DNA of 64,000 nt from Flavobacteriaceae bacterium PS02338 (GCA_029959615.1 JASCOD010000007.1:239716-303715); one strand, 5' to 3'; numbered from the stretch's first letter, positions 1-10,167 are shown. Notes: generated from the letters alone by a model not told the origin. Numbers and translations are program-made.

Positions 1-151
1 CCGAACTCACGTTATTTTAATGTTCAATTTTTGGCAAATTGTTTAGCTCTCGTTAGCTGTTGTTTGTCTACCATAGATAACCGTATGTCTATTTAATTTA
101 CTTGTTAAAGTTTCTGTATTTAATTTACACCTCAAATATTAATTCAGAAAC

Positions 152-1003
152 ATGAAAAAAATCAATTTCTACTTTGTTTTATCTCTGCTTGTTTTTTGTT
201 CCTGTTCAAAAAAAGCAGAAAAAATAGGTGATAATGATGTGGATCAAAATCAGGTTATTCCAGATTTCTCTTGGACGGGTAATCAAATCGCTCCTGCTGA
301 AATTACGTTTACCAATCACACCAAAAATGCTACGTCACACCATTGGGATTTTAGCAATGGAACAACGTCTACATTAGCGCAACCTAGTAAAGTTACTTTT
401 ACGGAGCCGGGAGCGTATACAGTTACATTAAGGGCTACCAACAGTAGTAATAATGTATTCACCTCAAAGGTGGTGCTCATCACCGAAAATGATAATCCAG
501 TAGCTTCTTTTAGCTATACTTTCAAGAATAAGGTTTCGTATGCTCCAGCTACTGTTCAGTTTCATAACGAGTCGGTTAATGCTAAAACCTACGAATGGGA
601 TATTAATGGTAGAAAAGATTACGTTCAATCTCCGCTAGATTATATATTCTCGTTGCCTGGTACTTATAAAGCTAAGCTCATCGCTATTAATGGAACACAA
701 AGGTCAACAGTTTTCGAAAAGGATATCATTGTAGAAAGCAACCCCAATCCGGTGGCTAAGTTTGCAATTGGTATGAGTCCGGGCGGTTATTTTGTTGGAC
801 AGGAGATTTATTGTGTTAACCAGTCTACCAATAGTGAAAGTTACTTATGGAATTTTGGAGTTAATAGCCCTGCAGAAGCTACGTCGGAGCATGCGATTGC
901 CAAATTTGACAAGCCAGGAGTACACACCATTACGCTAACAGCAAAGAAAAATTCTCTTTCTTCATCTAGAAGCATAAACATAATGGTGAAGGCATTGCCA
1001 TAA
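152..1003 (+). CDS. PKD-repeat surface lipoprotein
   Basis: Predicted outer-membrane lipoprotein of 283 residues. The N-terminus has a short charged end, a hydrophobic stretch and a lipobox ending at Cys18 (FCSC), followed by Ser-Lys-Lys. Three PKD-like beta-sandwich repeats follow, at about residues 35-105, 115-195 and 200-280. Each has the pattern hydrophobic-F-x-N-x-(S/T), then WDF/WDI/WNF, then PGxYTVTL-like strands. PKD repeats usually mediate protein or polysaccharide binding at the cell surface. The stop codon lies just upstream of the TonB-family receptor gene, so the two are probably co-transcribed and may form an outer-membrane pair. The ligand is unknown. Confidence 0.8.
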   Translation: MKKINFYFVLSLLVFCSCSKKAEKIGDNDVDQNQVIPDFSWTGNQIAPAEITFTNHTKNATSHHWDFSNGTTSTLAQPSKVTFTEPGAYTVTLRATNSSNNVFTSKVVLITENDNPVASFSYTFKNKVSYAPATVQFHNESVNAKTYEWDINGRKDYVQSPLDYIFSLPGTYKAKLIAINGTQRSTVFEKDIIVESNPNPVAKFAIGMSPGGYFVGQEIYCVNQSTNSESYLWNFGVNSPAEATSEHAIAKFDKPGVHTITLTAKKNSLSSSRSINIMVKALP

Positions 1004-1053
1004 TAACTTTGACTTATTTGAATATCTCTTTTCAGACCAAAGTAATTCTTGAA

Positions 1054-3507
1054 ATGCCTTTTCCTATTCCACTTTTTAAAAATAAAGATTCCCTTTATTC
1101 TATTGTTCGTCACCTGCTTTTACTGATTTGCTTAGTCTTTAATTGTTCGGTAGTGCAAGCTCAGCATTCAAATGCTGTCTATACGCTACAGGGCATAATT
1201 TCTGGCGGATCAGATAAATTACTTGGTGCTTCGTTTCAATTGATTTCATTGACAAATAGTTCTGCTACTAAGAATGCCATGAGTGCTACTGATGGTAAGT
1301 TCTCATTCACAGCGCTAAAAAGCGGTCGATATGTTTTAAAGGCGGGCTACATGGGTTTTAAGCCCTATACTTCAGATACTTTAAACATAACTGGTAATCT
1401 TGTTCTTCCAGAAATTAAACTAGTTCAGTTATATGAGCGGTTAAAAGAAGTTAATGTTGTGGCAGAGCTACCCGCTATAGCACAACAGTTAGATAAGGTA
1501 GTGGTAGATGTGAGTAGAAATGTAACCGCAAATGGTAGTTCTGCACTTGATGTATTAGAGAAATCGCCAGGAGTATCTGTTGATCAAAATGGCAATATGA
1601 TGATGAGAGGGAAGCCTGGCCCAATTGTGATGATTAATGGCAAGCAGGTTCAGGTATCAGGTACCGACCTGACCGAAATGTTGAGAGGCATAGCCGCTAA
1701 CAATATCCAAAAGATAGAGCTCATTAATAATCCTTCGGCCAAATATGATGCCGCAGGTAATGCAGGCGTTATCGATATCAAGCTTAAAAAGGCAAAGGAT
1801 ATGGGGGTAAATGGCAATGTCTCTTTTAATGGGGGTAGCGGAGAATTGGTAAAGAGTAATAATGGAGGTAATTTGACTTATCGTGGAGGTGATTTTTCGT
1901 TAACGGCAAATTACAACTATGCTTATCGTGGTGATTTCGTGGATCTAGAGATAAATCGTGATTTCGCTATTCAACAAGCTGGGGTGGCCAGCTTTTGGCA
2001 AAATTCACATCAAGATATCACCTTTGGCTCTCATACGCCTCGATTAAGCATGGAGTACGTGTTGGGAAAGGGTACGACGCTTGGAACGGATCTTTTTGGT
2101 ACGTTTACTAGGATCAATAGAGGGATAGATAATGTGACTTCGCTGTACGATAGTGAGCGTAGTGGAATGGGGTCTAGAACGATGCTTAGTAGTACACTAA
2201 ATGATCGTAAGAATTTTGGAGTTAACTTTAATCTAAGGCAGAAGCTTGATACCGTGGGTACGCTATTAGGTTTGGATGTGGATTTGGCTAAATTCAATTT
2301 GGATGACACACAGTCCTATGATTTCCGATATTTAAATTCAAATCAAACACCATCTCAAGATCCATTATCATTATACAATGATGCTATTGGACGGTTAAAT
2401 ATTCGCTCTGCTGCACTTAACTTAGAGAAACCTCTGTTTGGAGGTAAAATGGATCTAGGTGTTAAGTTGAGCCACATTCGTTCGGATACCGATATGGATT
2501 TTTTTAATAGAATTGAAGATCGGTATATGTTCAACGATGAACTGAGCGGCAGGTTTATTTATAGAGAACAAATACAGGCCGCTTTCGTCAATTATAATCG
2601 TAAGCTAGGTAAGTTAAACTATCAGTTAGGGTTAAGGGTCGAAAATACATTGGGTGAAGGTAAAGGTACTACCAATTTTAATAGAGAATACTTCAAGTTA
2701 TTCCCTAGTGGTGCCATTAGCTACCAACTTAACGAGGTGCATGGACTAGGTTTCAATTTTAGTAGAAGAATAGGAAGACCAACTTATTCGCAGCTCAATC
2801 CATACTTTTATTTTATTGATCCATCTACTAAGGTGGTAGGCAACCCCGAGCTGCTACCGGCATTAAATTACACCATGGATATTAATTACACCTTTAAGGG
2901 AAAGTATATTTTTAGTTTGAATTACTTTAATGCTGAAAATCAAATTGTAGAAGCGCAAACCTTAGACAAGAGCAACAATATCATTATAGGATTTGCTAAT
3001 CTTCGCAGTTACCATAGCTACTCAATGGTGGTAACCTTGCCATTTAAATTTACCAAATGGTTCAATTCGACCAATAACTTTAGTGGTTTTTATGGGCAGT
3101 ATAAGGGAGTAATTGCTAGCGAGGAAATATCAGAAGCAACGCCATTTTTAACCATTAACAGTAATAATAGTTTCTCTTTTGGAAAATGGTCTGCACAATT
3201 GATTGGTAACTATAACGGTAGGCAGTATGTAGGGAATATAGATGTCAAGGCTAACATGTCATTATCATTTGCTGTACAACGTAGTTTAATGAATAAGAAG
3301 GCAACCTTGGGGTTAAACTTCAATGATATATTCTATACCAACTATATCAGATGGAAAAATTCGTTACAAAGTTTTTCTAGTAGGGCAGTGTGGCGTAGAG
3401 ATAGTAGAGCGGTGTTACTAAACTTTACCTATAAGTTTGGAGGTAACGGACAGGCGGTTAAACGCAAGGTGGGTAGTGCAGAGGAAGAAAAGGGAAGGGC
3501 TAATTAG
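1054..3507 (+). CDS. TonB-dependent-receptor-like outer-membrane beta-barrel protein
   Basis: Outer-membrane protein of about 817 residues. The frame is open from a TTG at 1009, but the ATG at 1054 begins a credible signal peptide (hydrophobic LLLLICLVF, cleavage after VQAQ), so I prefer it. An N-terminal carboxypeptidase-regulatory-like domain is followed by a plug-like domain (LDVLEKSPGVSVD, then VMINGKQVQVSG, then IQKIELINNPSAKYDAAGNA). The rest is a long barrel of alternating aromatic strands typical of the Bacteroidota OMP_b-brl_3 family. It follows the PKD lipoprotein directly and probably shares its transcript. Substrate unknown; it may be a signalling or adhesin-type barrel rather than a nutrient transporter. 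Confidence 0.82.
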   Translation: MPFPIPLFKNKDSLYSIVRHLLLLICLVFNCSVVQAQHSNAVYTLQGIISGGSDKLLGASFQLISLTNSSATKNAMSATDGKFSFTALKSGRYVLKAGYMGFKPYTSDTLNITGNLVLPEIKLVQLYERLKEVNVVAELPAIAQQLDKVVVDVSRNVTANGSSALDVLEKSPGVSVDQNGNMMMRGKPGPIVMINGKQVQVSGTDLTEMLRGIAANNIQKIELINNPSAKYDAAGNAGVIDIKLKKAKDMGVNGNVSFNGGSGELVKSNNGGNLTYRGGDFSLTANYNYAYRGDFVDLEINRDFAIQQAGVASFWQNSHQDITFGSHTPRLSMEYVLGKGTTLGTDLFGTFTRINRGIDNVTSLYDSERSGMGSRTMLSSTLNDRKNFGVNFNLRQKLDTVGTLLGLDVDLAKFNLDDTQSYDFRYLNSNQTPSQDPLSLYNDAIGRLNIRSAALNLEKPLFGGKMDLGVKLSHIRSDTDMDFFNRIEDRYMFNDELSGRFIYREQIQAAFVNYNRKLGKLNYQLGLRVENTLGEGKGTTNFNREYFKLFPSGAISYQLNEVHGLGFNFSRRIGRPTYSQLNPYFYFIDPSTKVVGNPELLPALNYTMDINYTFKGKYIFSLNYFNAENQIVEAQTLDKSNNIIIGFANLRSYHSYSMVVTLPFKFTKWFNSTNNFSGFYGQYKGVIASEEISEATPFLTINSNNSFSFGKWSAQLIGNYNGRQYVGNIDVKANMSLSFAVQRSLMNKKATLGLNFNDIFYTNYIRWKNSLQSFSSRAVWRRDSRAVLLNFTYKFGGNGQAVKRKVGSAEEEKGRAN

Positions 3508-3517
3508 TCCTCCCTTT

Positions 3518-4357
3518 CTATTTTTTTGATAAAAATTGCTTTCTGAATTTCAGTGGTGTTGTATTGAAAGTGGCCTTAAATAACCTTATAAAAGCACTTG
3601 CAGACTCAAAGCCTACCATAATAACTGTTTCATTAATAGAATGGTTATTGCTTTCTAGATAAATTTTTGCCCTATTTAATCTTACTAGAGTTAGGTACTG
3701 ATAGGGAGACAATCCATAAGCTTGCTTAAAGGTGCGCAGTAAATGGTTTACAGAAAGACAGCTATAAGCAGCCAGCTCGTCAATCGAAATTTTTTTGTTG
3801 TAGTTGTGCAGGATATACTCCTTCGCCAATTTTAATCTTTCGAAGATCTCTTTCTTCGTATTAGCCTTTGCGAAAGAAAGCTTTTCTTGTTTGCTTACAA
3901 ATTCTTGCTGGTATAAACTGTTGCAATTAATCAATACGTGTTCTAAATAATGATTAATTAACGCATCTTCACAGTCTTTACTAGATAAGCTGCGTATGAA
4001 ATTTTTGATATTAAAACGCATATCACCTTTAAATGGAAATATTCCCTGTGATGGCATTTCAATGGAAGAAGTACTATTATCTCTTAAATGATGAATAAAA
4101 TCAGTACTTAGACAGATACTAAGGATTTGAGTTTGTGTAGTAAAAGAAACCATTTCGCTACTGTAGACTGTTTTAGGTTCAAAAACTAGAAATGAATCAG
4201 GATAAAGTATAATCTCTTTATCATACCATTTGTAAAGTTGTTTTCCATTTAATACAACCTTAAAAGTGTAGCCAAGTGAGATTTCATTAGAGTTTTGAAT
4301 ACTAGCCTTACCTATACTAACATCATTGCCATTAGGTAAAATTCTCTTGAGGATCAT
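3518..4357 (-). CDS. AraC-family transcriptional regulator
   Basis: A 279-residue protein whose last 100 residues form a standard AraC/XylS double helix-turn-helix. The first HTH lies near SIDELAAYSCLSVNHLLRTF; the second has the signature GFESASAFIRLFKATFNTTP followed by L-K-F-R-K. The N-terminal 170 residues look like a cupin-type sensory domain but show no recognisable ligand site. The start codon overlaps the stop of the upstream 120-residue gene by four bases (ATGA), so the two are translationally coupled. It converges on the TonB-family receptor gene with only about 10 bp between stops. Target unknown. Confidence 0.88.
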   Translation of the reverse strand: MILKRILPNGNDVSIGKASIQNSNEISLGYTFKVVLNGKQLYKWYDKEIILYPDSFLVFEPKTVYSSEMVSFTTQTQILSICLSTDFIHHLRDNSTSSIEMPSQGIFPFKGDMRFNIKNFIRSLSSKDCEDALINHYLEHVLINCNSLYQQEFVSKQEKLSFAKANTKKEIFERLKLAKEYILHNYNKKISIDELAAYSCLSVNHLLRTFKQAYGLSPYQYLTLVRLNRAKIYLESNNHSINETVIMVGFESASAFIRLFKATFNTTPLKFRKQFLSKK

Positions 4358-4716
4358 ATCCTATTCTCCATGGCATAACTTCTATTTTCGCGAACTACGT
4401 AGATATAGTTTTTGCCATCCGAAAATGTGGCTTCTAAACCATTTTCTGTATATGTGATAGGAGCTACAGCCTTAATCCCATAGTTCTTTAGTATAAAATC
4501 TAATAAAATACAATCATCACAAGTTATCTCTACATAGTTATATGGTAAGGGTAGCTGTATGATGGCATTGTTAACTAATTGTTCGCCTGCTGCACTCGTT
4601 AGCGCCTTGCCATTTTGACGGATGATCTTTGTGCTGACAATTTCGCTTACAACTTCCTCCTTAGATAAGAGGTTAATCGTGAAATTCTCATTCTGCTGTT
4701 TAGGGTGGTTATACAT
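4354..4716 (-). CDS. conserved hypothetical protein upstream of AraC regulator
   Basis: A 120-residue soluble protein without signal peptide or membrane segment. I do not recognise a family. It contains a paired Cys motif (TCDDCILLD) in mid-protein and beta-rich flanks. Its stop overlaps the start of the AraC-family gene by ATGA, so the two are probably made together; it may be a small partner or ligand sensor for that regulator, which is inference from position only. Confidence 0.6.
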   Translation of the reverse strand: MYNHPKQQNENFTINLLSKEEVVSEIVSTKIIRQNGKALTSAAGEQLVNNAIIQLPLPYNYVEITCDDCILLDFILKNYGIKAVAPITYTENGLEATFSDGKNYIYVVRENRSYAMENRI

Positions 4717-4941
4717 GTCATTCGGTGTTAGTGTTTAACTCCAAAAATGTAATACACTAAACTAGGTACAAAGACACGGCGATATTTGCTTAATGATGAG
4801 GTTGTTATTACATGTTTATGTAGCCCAATGCACTTGGTCGCCGAAAAAAAGCTTTATGAAAGCTTTAGTGTTCGCTCGTCTACATAAGTTAGCAATCATT
4901 TAAAGTTTTTAGACTTATGGCAATGATTTTCTCTTTAACGA

Positions 4942-5667
4942 TTAACTAGAAATGCTATGAAATATTTTACTGCATTCATATTTGTAGTTTCTGCCGATAG
5001 GCAATTCTTTTCCCAGAATTTCTATAGAGAAAGATTTGTAGCTTTCAATTTTGTCTAATGATGCGATGAATGATCTATGGATTCTTAGGAATTTGTCTTC
5101 TGGTAAAAGCTCTTCTACAATGCTTATTTTTTGCTTGCTAATCAATGTTTTCTCTTTAAGTACCACTTTGATGTAGTCTTTTAAGCTTTCTACCCAGTAA
5201 ATATCATTCACATTTACTTTTACCATTTTTCTATCAGATCGGAGGTAAAGAAACACGTCGCTTTTTTGCTCTGTAGGCACTTGTGAAACACCCACCTGTT
5301 GGAAATTGGGTAGGTAAAGCGCAAAAATTTTATCCATTGCTCTCAAAAAACGGTCAAAAGAAATTGGCTTCAATAGGTAATCTACAGCATTGAGATCAAA
5401 ACCATCAATTGCAAAATCCTGATAGGCGGTAGTAAATATAATCTTGGGTGGATTTTTTAAACTACGTACTAATTCGGTTCCCAACAGTCCGGGCATTTTT
5501 ACGTCTAGGAACATCAAGTCAATTTTTTGTCTTTGCAAAATCTGAAAAGCCTCCAGTGCATTTTTACATTTGGCTACGATGTCTATCTCTGAAAAATTCA
5601 GACTATATTTCTCAACGATATCCATCGCATGCGGTTCGTCATCAACGATCAATGTTTTGATTTTCAT
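4942..5667 (-). CDS. LytTR-family response regulator
   Basis: A 241-residue response regulator. The N-terminal receiver domain has the acidic pair in VDDEP, the phospho-acceptor Asp in LMFLDVKMPG (about residue 55) and the conserved Thr/Lys regions (IFTTAY, LLKPI). The C-terminal LytTR DNA-binding domain (about 135-235) has the usual FLYLRSDRKMVKV, VESLKDYIKV and FLRIHRSFIASL motifs. It follows the sensor kinase with a TAATG overlap (kinase stop, regulator start), so the two form a translationally coupled pair. Confidence 0.93.
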   Translation of the reverse strand: MKIKTLIVDDEPHAMDIVEKYSLNFSEIDIVAKCKNALEAFQILQRQKIDLMFLDVKMPGLLGTELVRSLKNPPKIIFTTAYQDFAIDGFDLNAVDYLLKPISFDRFLRAMDKIFALYLPNFQQVGVSQVPTEQKSDVFLYLRSDRKMVKVNVNDIYWVESLKDYIKVVLKEKTLISKQKISIVEELLPEDKFLRIHRSFIASLDKIESYKSFSIEILGKELPIGRNYKYECSKIFHSISS

Positions 5668-6830
5668 TATGGTGTATTCAGTGCTTGCATTGGTGTATCT
5701 TGCTTCGGTTCAATTCTAGAATCTTCTATGCTACTTGAAGCTATTTTTTCCTGGTTCTTACTTAAATCCAATTCTAAAATGGCGACAAAAATATCATCAT
5801 CAGCATAGGTATTAAAGGTATAGGCGTTAGGATAGAGTAAGCGCAATCTTCTATGTACGTTGATCAAACCTATTTTTTCACGTTCATCCTCAGTATGTTC
5901 CAGAAGTTCAACAGGAAAACCATTAGATACTTTCAGTTTCAGATTGTTACCATTAATTTCTACCTGAATATTTATCCAAGCGTCTTTGATCATTTCGCTT
6001 GCTCCATGCTTAAAAGCATTTTCTACCAATGGCAGCATCAAAAGTGGGGCTATAGTCTGCTCTTTGATCCATCCGTTAATGCTTACCGTTAAATCAAGTT
6101 GGTCTTCGTACCGCAGTTTTTCTAAGTTGATATAGTTTTCTAGAATTTCTAAATCGCGTTTTAGATAAACCTTATCGGTATTGCATTCATAGAGCATGTA
6201 TCTAAGAATGTTGGATAAACCTAAGATGGCTGTGGGTGATTTTGGCGAGTTTTCTAGCGAAAGTGCGTACAGATTGTTGAGGGTGTTAAACAGAAAATGA
6301 GGGTGTACTTGTGCTTTAAGAAAATTAAGCTCTGCCTGCAATGCGGATTGCTTTTTAAAGTGCCACATTCTAAAAAAACGGATGGCCAGGCAAATCCAGA
6401 TGATGAAATTAGTCTGTTCGAAAGCAGTTACTAAAAAAATAGGATTAAGATATTGTTCCTTTATGGTACCCCTTAGTTTTTTCCATTGGAACTCGGGATT
6501 TTGCTCCAGCATTACCCTGTTAAAATAGGGGTCTGCCCAGAAAATTTCAATAGTTCTGAATGCTAGCGTACAAACTATAGCTAGTGTTAAGAGCGAGGCT
6601 GCCAGCTTCAAGTGGCTGTTCTCGTCAATGTATTTGGGGATCAACCAATAGGCTGCGGTGTAGAAATATGTCACATGCACAGGTATGAACATCAGGATTA
6701 TAAAAAATGAAGTAAAAGTACCAGGTGCACCTACTCCATAGATGAAGCTAAGGAACAGTATTACACTTACCCAAAGTCCGATATGTGATAAGATGTTCTT
6801 ATTGAGTAGTTTGTGTTTGCTAAAACGCAT
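5667..6830 (-). CDS. LytS-type sensor histidine kinase
   Basis: About 387 residues from the ATG at 6830; a TTG two codons upstream is also open but lies inside the probable -10-like element. Four membrane segments fill the first 170 residues. The His_kinase domain follows, with the phospho-acceptor motif QVHPHFLFNTLNNL and an N-box LPLVENAFKHGA. Kinases of this family phosphorylate LytTR regulators in response to envelope or solute signals, and its partner is the next gene downstream. A TATATTTG promoter element lies three bases before the ATG, so the mRNA may be leaderless. Confidence 0.9.
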   Translation of the reverse strand: MRFSKHKLLNKNILSHIGLWVSVILFLSFIYGVGAPGTFTSFFIILMFIPVHVTYFYTAAYWLIPKYIDENSHLKLAASLLTLAIVCTLAFRTIEIFWADPYFNRVMLEQNPEFQWKKLRGTIKEQYLNPIFLVTAFEQTNFIIWICLAIRFFRMWHFKKQSALQAELNFLKAQVHPHFLFNTLNNLYALSLENSPKSPTAILGLSNILRYMLYECNTDKVYLKRDLEILENYINLEKLRYEDQLDLTVSINGWIKEQTIAPLLMLPLVENAFKHGASEMIKDAWINIQVEINGNNLKLKVSNGFPVELLEHTEDEREKIGLINVHRRLRLLYPNAYTFNTYADDDIFVAILELDLSKNQEKIASSSIEDSRIEPKQDTPMQALNTP

Positions 6831-6833
6831 ACG

Positions 6834-6841
6834 CAAATATA
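6834..6841 (-). promoter_or_regulatory. Bacteroidota -7 promoter element for the LytS-type kinase
   Basis: TATATTTG on the minus strand, an exact match to the Bacteroidota TAnnTTTG consensus, ends three bases before the ATG of the kinase gene. No clear TTG lies at the expected -33 distance. The position implies a transcript starting at or next to the start codon. Confidence 0.55.
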
Positions 6842-6963
6842 GCTGAAGTAAGAATGAAAATGAGAAACGTAGATCAATCGCAGTATTTCGTCGACATATA
6901 GCATGGCCAAGTAAATGCGATCGAAATAACTTAAAGTCAACAAGAATTTGTGTTTTGCAATAA

Positions 6964-7791
6964 TTAGTACTGCATTACATCTGCGGCTAACAACCACTGT
7001 TTGTTTGATCTTGTCCAAATTTCAATAAAATAACCGCAAAATTTTCTAGAATCTAGGGATGTTTTGTTGTCGGCTAAATTACCAATACGGTAATAGATTT
7101 GTTTAGCTTCGTCAAACCCATCAACTTGTTGCAATTTTAAAAATGTTTTTGATGGTTCTTTATCGTGTTTCCCATAAAGTATTTCTGTTCGGTTAGGGCG
7201 TAATAAGATAGCGTTATTTGCTATTTTAGCTTGATATGTCTCATCTAATGGTGGTAGTTGTATTTCTTCCTCTATAGGTTTGGATATTAATTTATACTCG
7301 TTTGTTTGATGCTTGTCCAAGTCATAATCTTTATCAAATGTTTGGCTGTTTATAAAAACACCTCCATCAAATAGAATCTTCAGCTCACCTTTTTGATCCT
7401 TCTGCCAAATCGAGAAAGTATTTCCAGCAGCTATTGGTTTTTGGTTACGCTTCGCATGGTAGTAGTAAGGACCAGAAGCGAAACCAAAGTCTTCAGCAGT
7501 ATTAGTGAAAACATGTGTGGGTTTCCAAGTTAATAAATCAAGGGTGTCAGTGGTTGCCTTTGCATATAGTTCATGGCCATTTACTAACCTGTTCTCGGCG
7601 ATCAAATATCCCTTTGGATGAAGATAAGCAATAAAAGCTTCTTTAATTCCCTTTGATTTTGCTAAAGAAGCAAATTGAAACTCAGCTTTAGCAATTGATG
7701 AAGTAGCTTGAGCAAAGCTTTTTGGCATGAAAGCACAGGTAATTAGCTGCATTATAAGTAGGCCATACGTTACGATTGATGTTTTATTCAT
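6964..7791 (-). CDS. secreted hypothetical protein
   Basis: A 275-residue protein with a typical signal peptide (MNKTSIVTYGLL... cleavage near SFAQA). The rest is soluble with scattered beta strands, no Cys-rich or catalytic motif that I recognise, and no T9SS tail. It stands alone on the minus strand, upstream of the two-component pair and divergent from the cytochrome gene. Probably periplasmic; function unknown. Confidence 0.6.
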   Translation of the reverse strand: MNKTSIVTYGLLIMQLITCAFMPKSFAQATSSIAKAEFQFASLAKSKGIKEAFIAYLHPKGYLIAENRLVNGHELYAKATTDTLDLLTWKPTHVFTNTAEDFGFASGPYYYHAKRNQKPIAAGNTFSIWQKDQKGELKILFDGGVFINSQTFDKDYDLDKHQTNEYKLISKPIEEEIQLPPLDETYQAKIANNAILLRPNRTEILYGKHDKEPSKTFLKLQQVDGFDEAKQIYYRIGNLADNKTSLDSRKFCGYFIEIWTRSNKQWLLAADVMQY

Positions 7792-8046
7792 AATAAGTTA
7801 GTTTTTAGTTATTTCTAATTTATTAGCTTTTATTCGTTAATAAAAGAAAATCAGCTAGATAGCTTGTTTTTGATGATGAAATATAGAAATGAAATGCAAT
7901 TATGGAATGTCATAGACTAAATCCTTTGGTCGACTTTATGAGGTCGTAGAGCAATACTTATGTACATCAGTCGATGGTATTTTGAAACTTTTTTTTTCTG
8001 GAAGAAATTGCAACGATAAAAATGAAACAAAATCTTATTAAAAATC

Positions 8047-9024
8047 ATGAAATATTTAAAAATTCTAGGACTAATTATACTTGTAGTGGCAACTCTTGGT
8101 TTACTATCAGGTGTTTACATTAATGCCACTTTCCCTAAAGCAGATCCAGCGCCAGCGCTCAGCATTGTTGGCAATGAGCAATCAGTAGAGCGAGGCAGAT
8201 ACCTAGCTAATCATGTTGCCGCTTGTATGGATTGTCATAGCAAACGTGATTGGACATTTTTTAGCGGACCAATTGTTGCCGGTAGTGAAGGAAGTGGTGG
8301 TGAAATATTTAATCGCGAAATGGGATTTCCAGGTGAGATTTTTTCACCAAACCTAACGCCTCATCATATTGGAGATTGGACCGACGGCGAGCTTTACCGT
8401 GCTATCACTACAGGCGTAGCTAAAGATGGACACGCCTTGTTTCCTGTAATGGCTTATCATCGTTTTGGAACAATGCCAAAGCAAGATATTTATGATATTA
8501 TCAGTTACCTAAGAACATTAAAACCCATCAAAAATGATTTACCAGCGCCAGTTTTGGACTTTCCAGTAAGTCTATTGAATAAATTAGGGCCAAAACCTGC
8601 GGTGCATGAGGTTAGGCCAGACAGTAACAACAAGGTATTATATGGTGCTTATTTGGTAAATGCCGCAGGTTGTGTAGATTGCCATAGCAAGGTTGATAAG
8701 GGAGCCGTTGTAAAAGGCACAGAATTTGGCGGCGGTATGGAGTTTGAACAACCAGCGGGAATAATGAGAGCGCCAAATATTACGATGCACAAAACAAGTG
8801 GCATTGGTAATTGGACAAAAGAGCTGTTTGTTGAAAGATTTAAAGCTTACAGCAGAGGAAAAGAGGTTTTGCCAAAAGTAGGGAAGAATGATTTAGCTAC
8901 ACCAATGCCATGGACAATGTACGCAGGTATGAAAGAGAGCGATTTGGAAGCTATTTACTTATTTCTTGCGAGTTTAAATCATCAGGATAACCAAGTAGTT
9001 ACTAGAGAGTTTAATAAGCCTTAA
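8047..9024 (+). CDS. diheme c-type cytochrome
   Basis: A 325-residue protein with an N-terminal signal/anchor (residues 5-27) and two heme-binding CxxCH motifs, C60-M-D-C-H64 and C209-V-D-C-H213, each heading a class I cytochrome c fold with Met-containing loops downstream (PVMAYHRFGTM and TPMPWTMYAGM). It resembles the cytochrome subunits of membrane dehydrogenases. It should act in periplasmic electron transfer, but no dehydrogenase or oxidase gene is adjacent, so its donor is not indicated. Monocistronic; the downstream gap ends in a hairpin terminator. Confidence 0.87.
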   Translation: MKYLKILGLIILVVATLGLLSGVYINATFPKADPAPALSIVGNEQSVERGRYLANHVAACMDCHSKRDWTFFSGPIVAGSEGSGGEIFNREMGFPGEIFSPNLTPHHIGDWTDGELYRAITTGVAKDGHALFPVMAYHRFGTMPKQDIYDIISYLRTLKPIKNDLPAPVLDFPVSLLNKLGPKPAVHEVRPDSNNKVLYGAYLVNAAGCVDCHSKVDKGAVVKGTEFGGGMEFEQPAGIMRAPNITMHKTSGIGNWTKELFVERFKAYSRGKEVLPKVGKNDLATPMPWTMYAGMKESDLEAIYLFLASLNHQDNQVVTREFNKP

Positions 9025-9284
9025 AGTTTAAAAATAAGCTTGCGATAGTCTTAGTGGTTTTGCTTAGGTCTTCAGCAATGGAAAATGGTGGAAGACTTAT
9101 TATTGCGATGCTGCGGTGTTGGATACTATTTAAAGGTACTTCATTCTTCGATTTTAACAGATTTGAAATAAACAAGAGCTATTCAAATATTGAGCAGCTC
9201 TAGACAGCGATATTTTGGAGTTTAATACTATTAATAGTTTATGAACGGTCAAATTTGGATGGTAGAAAATACTGTTGTCACTAT

Positions 9285-9320
9285 AAAGATTGGCGCTTTC
9301 TCCTTTGCGCCAATCTTTTA
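9285..9320. terminator. bidirectional hairpin terminator
   Basis: Perfect 12-bp inverted repeat (AAAGATTGGCGC / GCGCCAATCTTT) with a 10-nt loop, followed on the plus strand by TTAAAAAA. It lies between the convergent cytochrome and lipoprotein genes. The rest of the 315-bp gap (9025-9339) shows no gene. Confidence 0.75.
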
Positions 9321-9339
9321 AAAAACCATTAAACTACAA

Positions 9340-10167
9340 TTAGTATTCATATAAGATATCCAAGGTGTTGGTCTGTAAAGTTTGAACATCCAGGCTGGTA
9401 TTGATTTGCTTTATGATCTTTCCATTAACTGTGGTATAGATCATGTCGATTTGATTGGTAAGTTTTTCTTGGCCATTCTCCCAAATAGAGGTTTTTATTT
9501 TTTTAGGCATTTTGCCAATTCTAGCGAGCTCATTTAATACAGGATAATTACAGATTGAAGTTAGCTGTCCTATCTCTATATCTAAAAAATAAATGGGGTC
9601 AAAATAAAAAACATCTGAATATGCTTCTATAGTAACGAAACGCTTTACACCTCCTTGTTCAGTAATTTCAATTCTAGAAACAAGTGAGTTCTGGTCATAA
9701 GTGTAACTCCATGTAGAATTTAAGGTTTTACCATTGCTATTTACACTATAGAAATCTATTTTTTGAATTTTGTCATTCTTTTTGTAAAAGAACTCTAAAC
9801 TTTGATAAACACGGGGAATTGTGCTGTCAGTAATAGTTCTGTTCATCTTCGCCATTCTTTTCTGTTGGTCGTATTCGAATACATTGCCAGATAATGATTG
9901 AGGAGACGAAACTTGAGTTATTCCATTAGCTGCGTAGGTGAAATTCCGAACATGAGGTGTTCCTCCTGTATAACTAATTTTACTTACATTATTTTCAATA
10001 TTATACTCAAAAGTTGCTGTGCGCCCTAAAGATGGCCATTTTATAGTTTTCAGGTGAATAGGAACATCTACAGGTAAAGTTTTATGAGAGATGTTGTCGA
10101 TTTGGTCTTTACATGAAATTAGGTAAAAAGCTAAAGTCGTAACCAAAAAAAAGAAATGCTTTTTCAT
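9340..10167 (-). CDS. lipoprotein with YD-repeat-like sequence
   Basis: A 275-residue predicted lipoprotein; the N-terminal hydrophobic stretch ends in a lipobox at Cys19 (LISC). The mature part contains repeated YxYDxxG/FEYDxxxR-type strands (for example FTYAANGITQV and FEYDQQKRMAKM) reminiscent of YD/RHS-like or DUF4595-type lipoproteins of Bacteroidota. It resembles in kind the island lipoprotein at 36694-37422. Probably anchored in the outer membrane; function unknown. Confidence 0.65.
   Translation of the reverse strand: MKKHFFFLVTTLAFYLISCKDQIDNISHKTLPVDVPIHLKTIKWPSLGRTATFEYNIENNVSKISYTGGTPHVRNFTYAANGITQVSSPQSLSGNVFEYDQQKRMAKMNRTITDSTIPRVYQSLEFFYKKNDKIQKIDFYSVNSNGKTLNSTWSYTYDQNSLVSRIEITEQGGVKRFVTIEAYSDVFYFDPIYFLDIEIGQLTSICNYPVLNELARIGKMPKKIKTSIWENGQEKLTNQIDMIYTTVNGKIIKQINTSLDVQTLQTNTLDILYEY

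Noticed and set aside
4840..4870. AAAGCTTT repeats as an operator
   Set aside because: Two short self-palindromic words in AT-rich sequence are not enough evidence.
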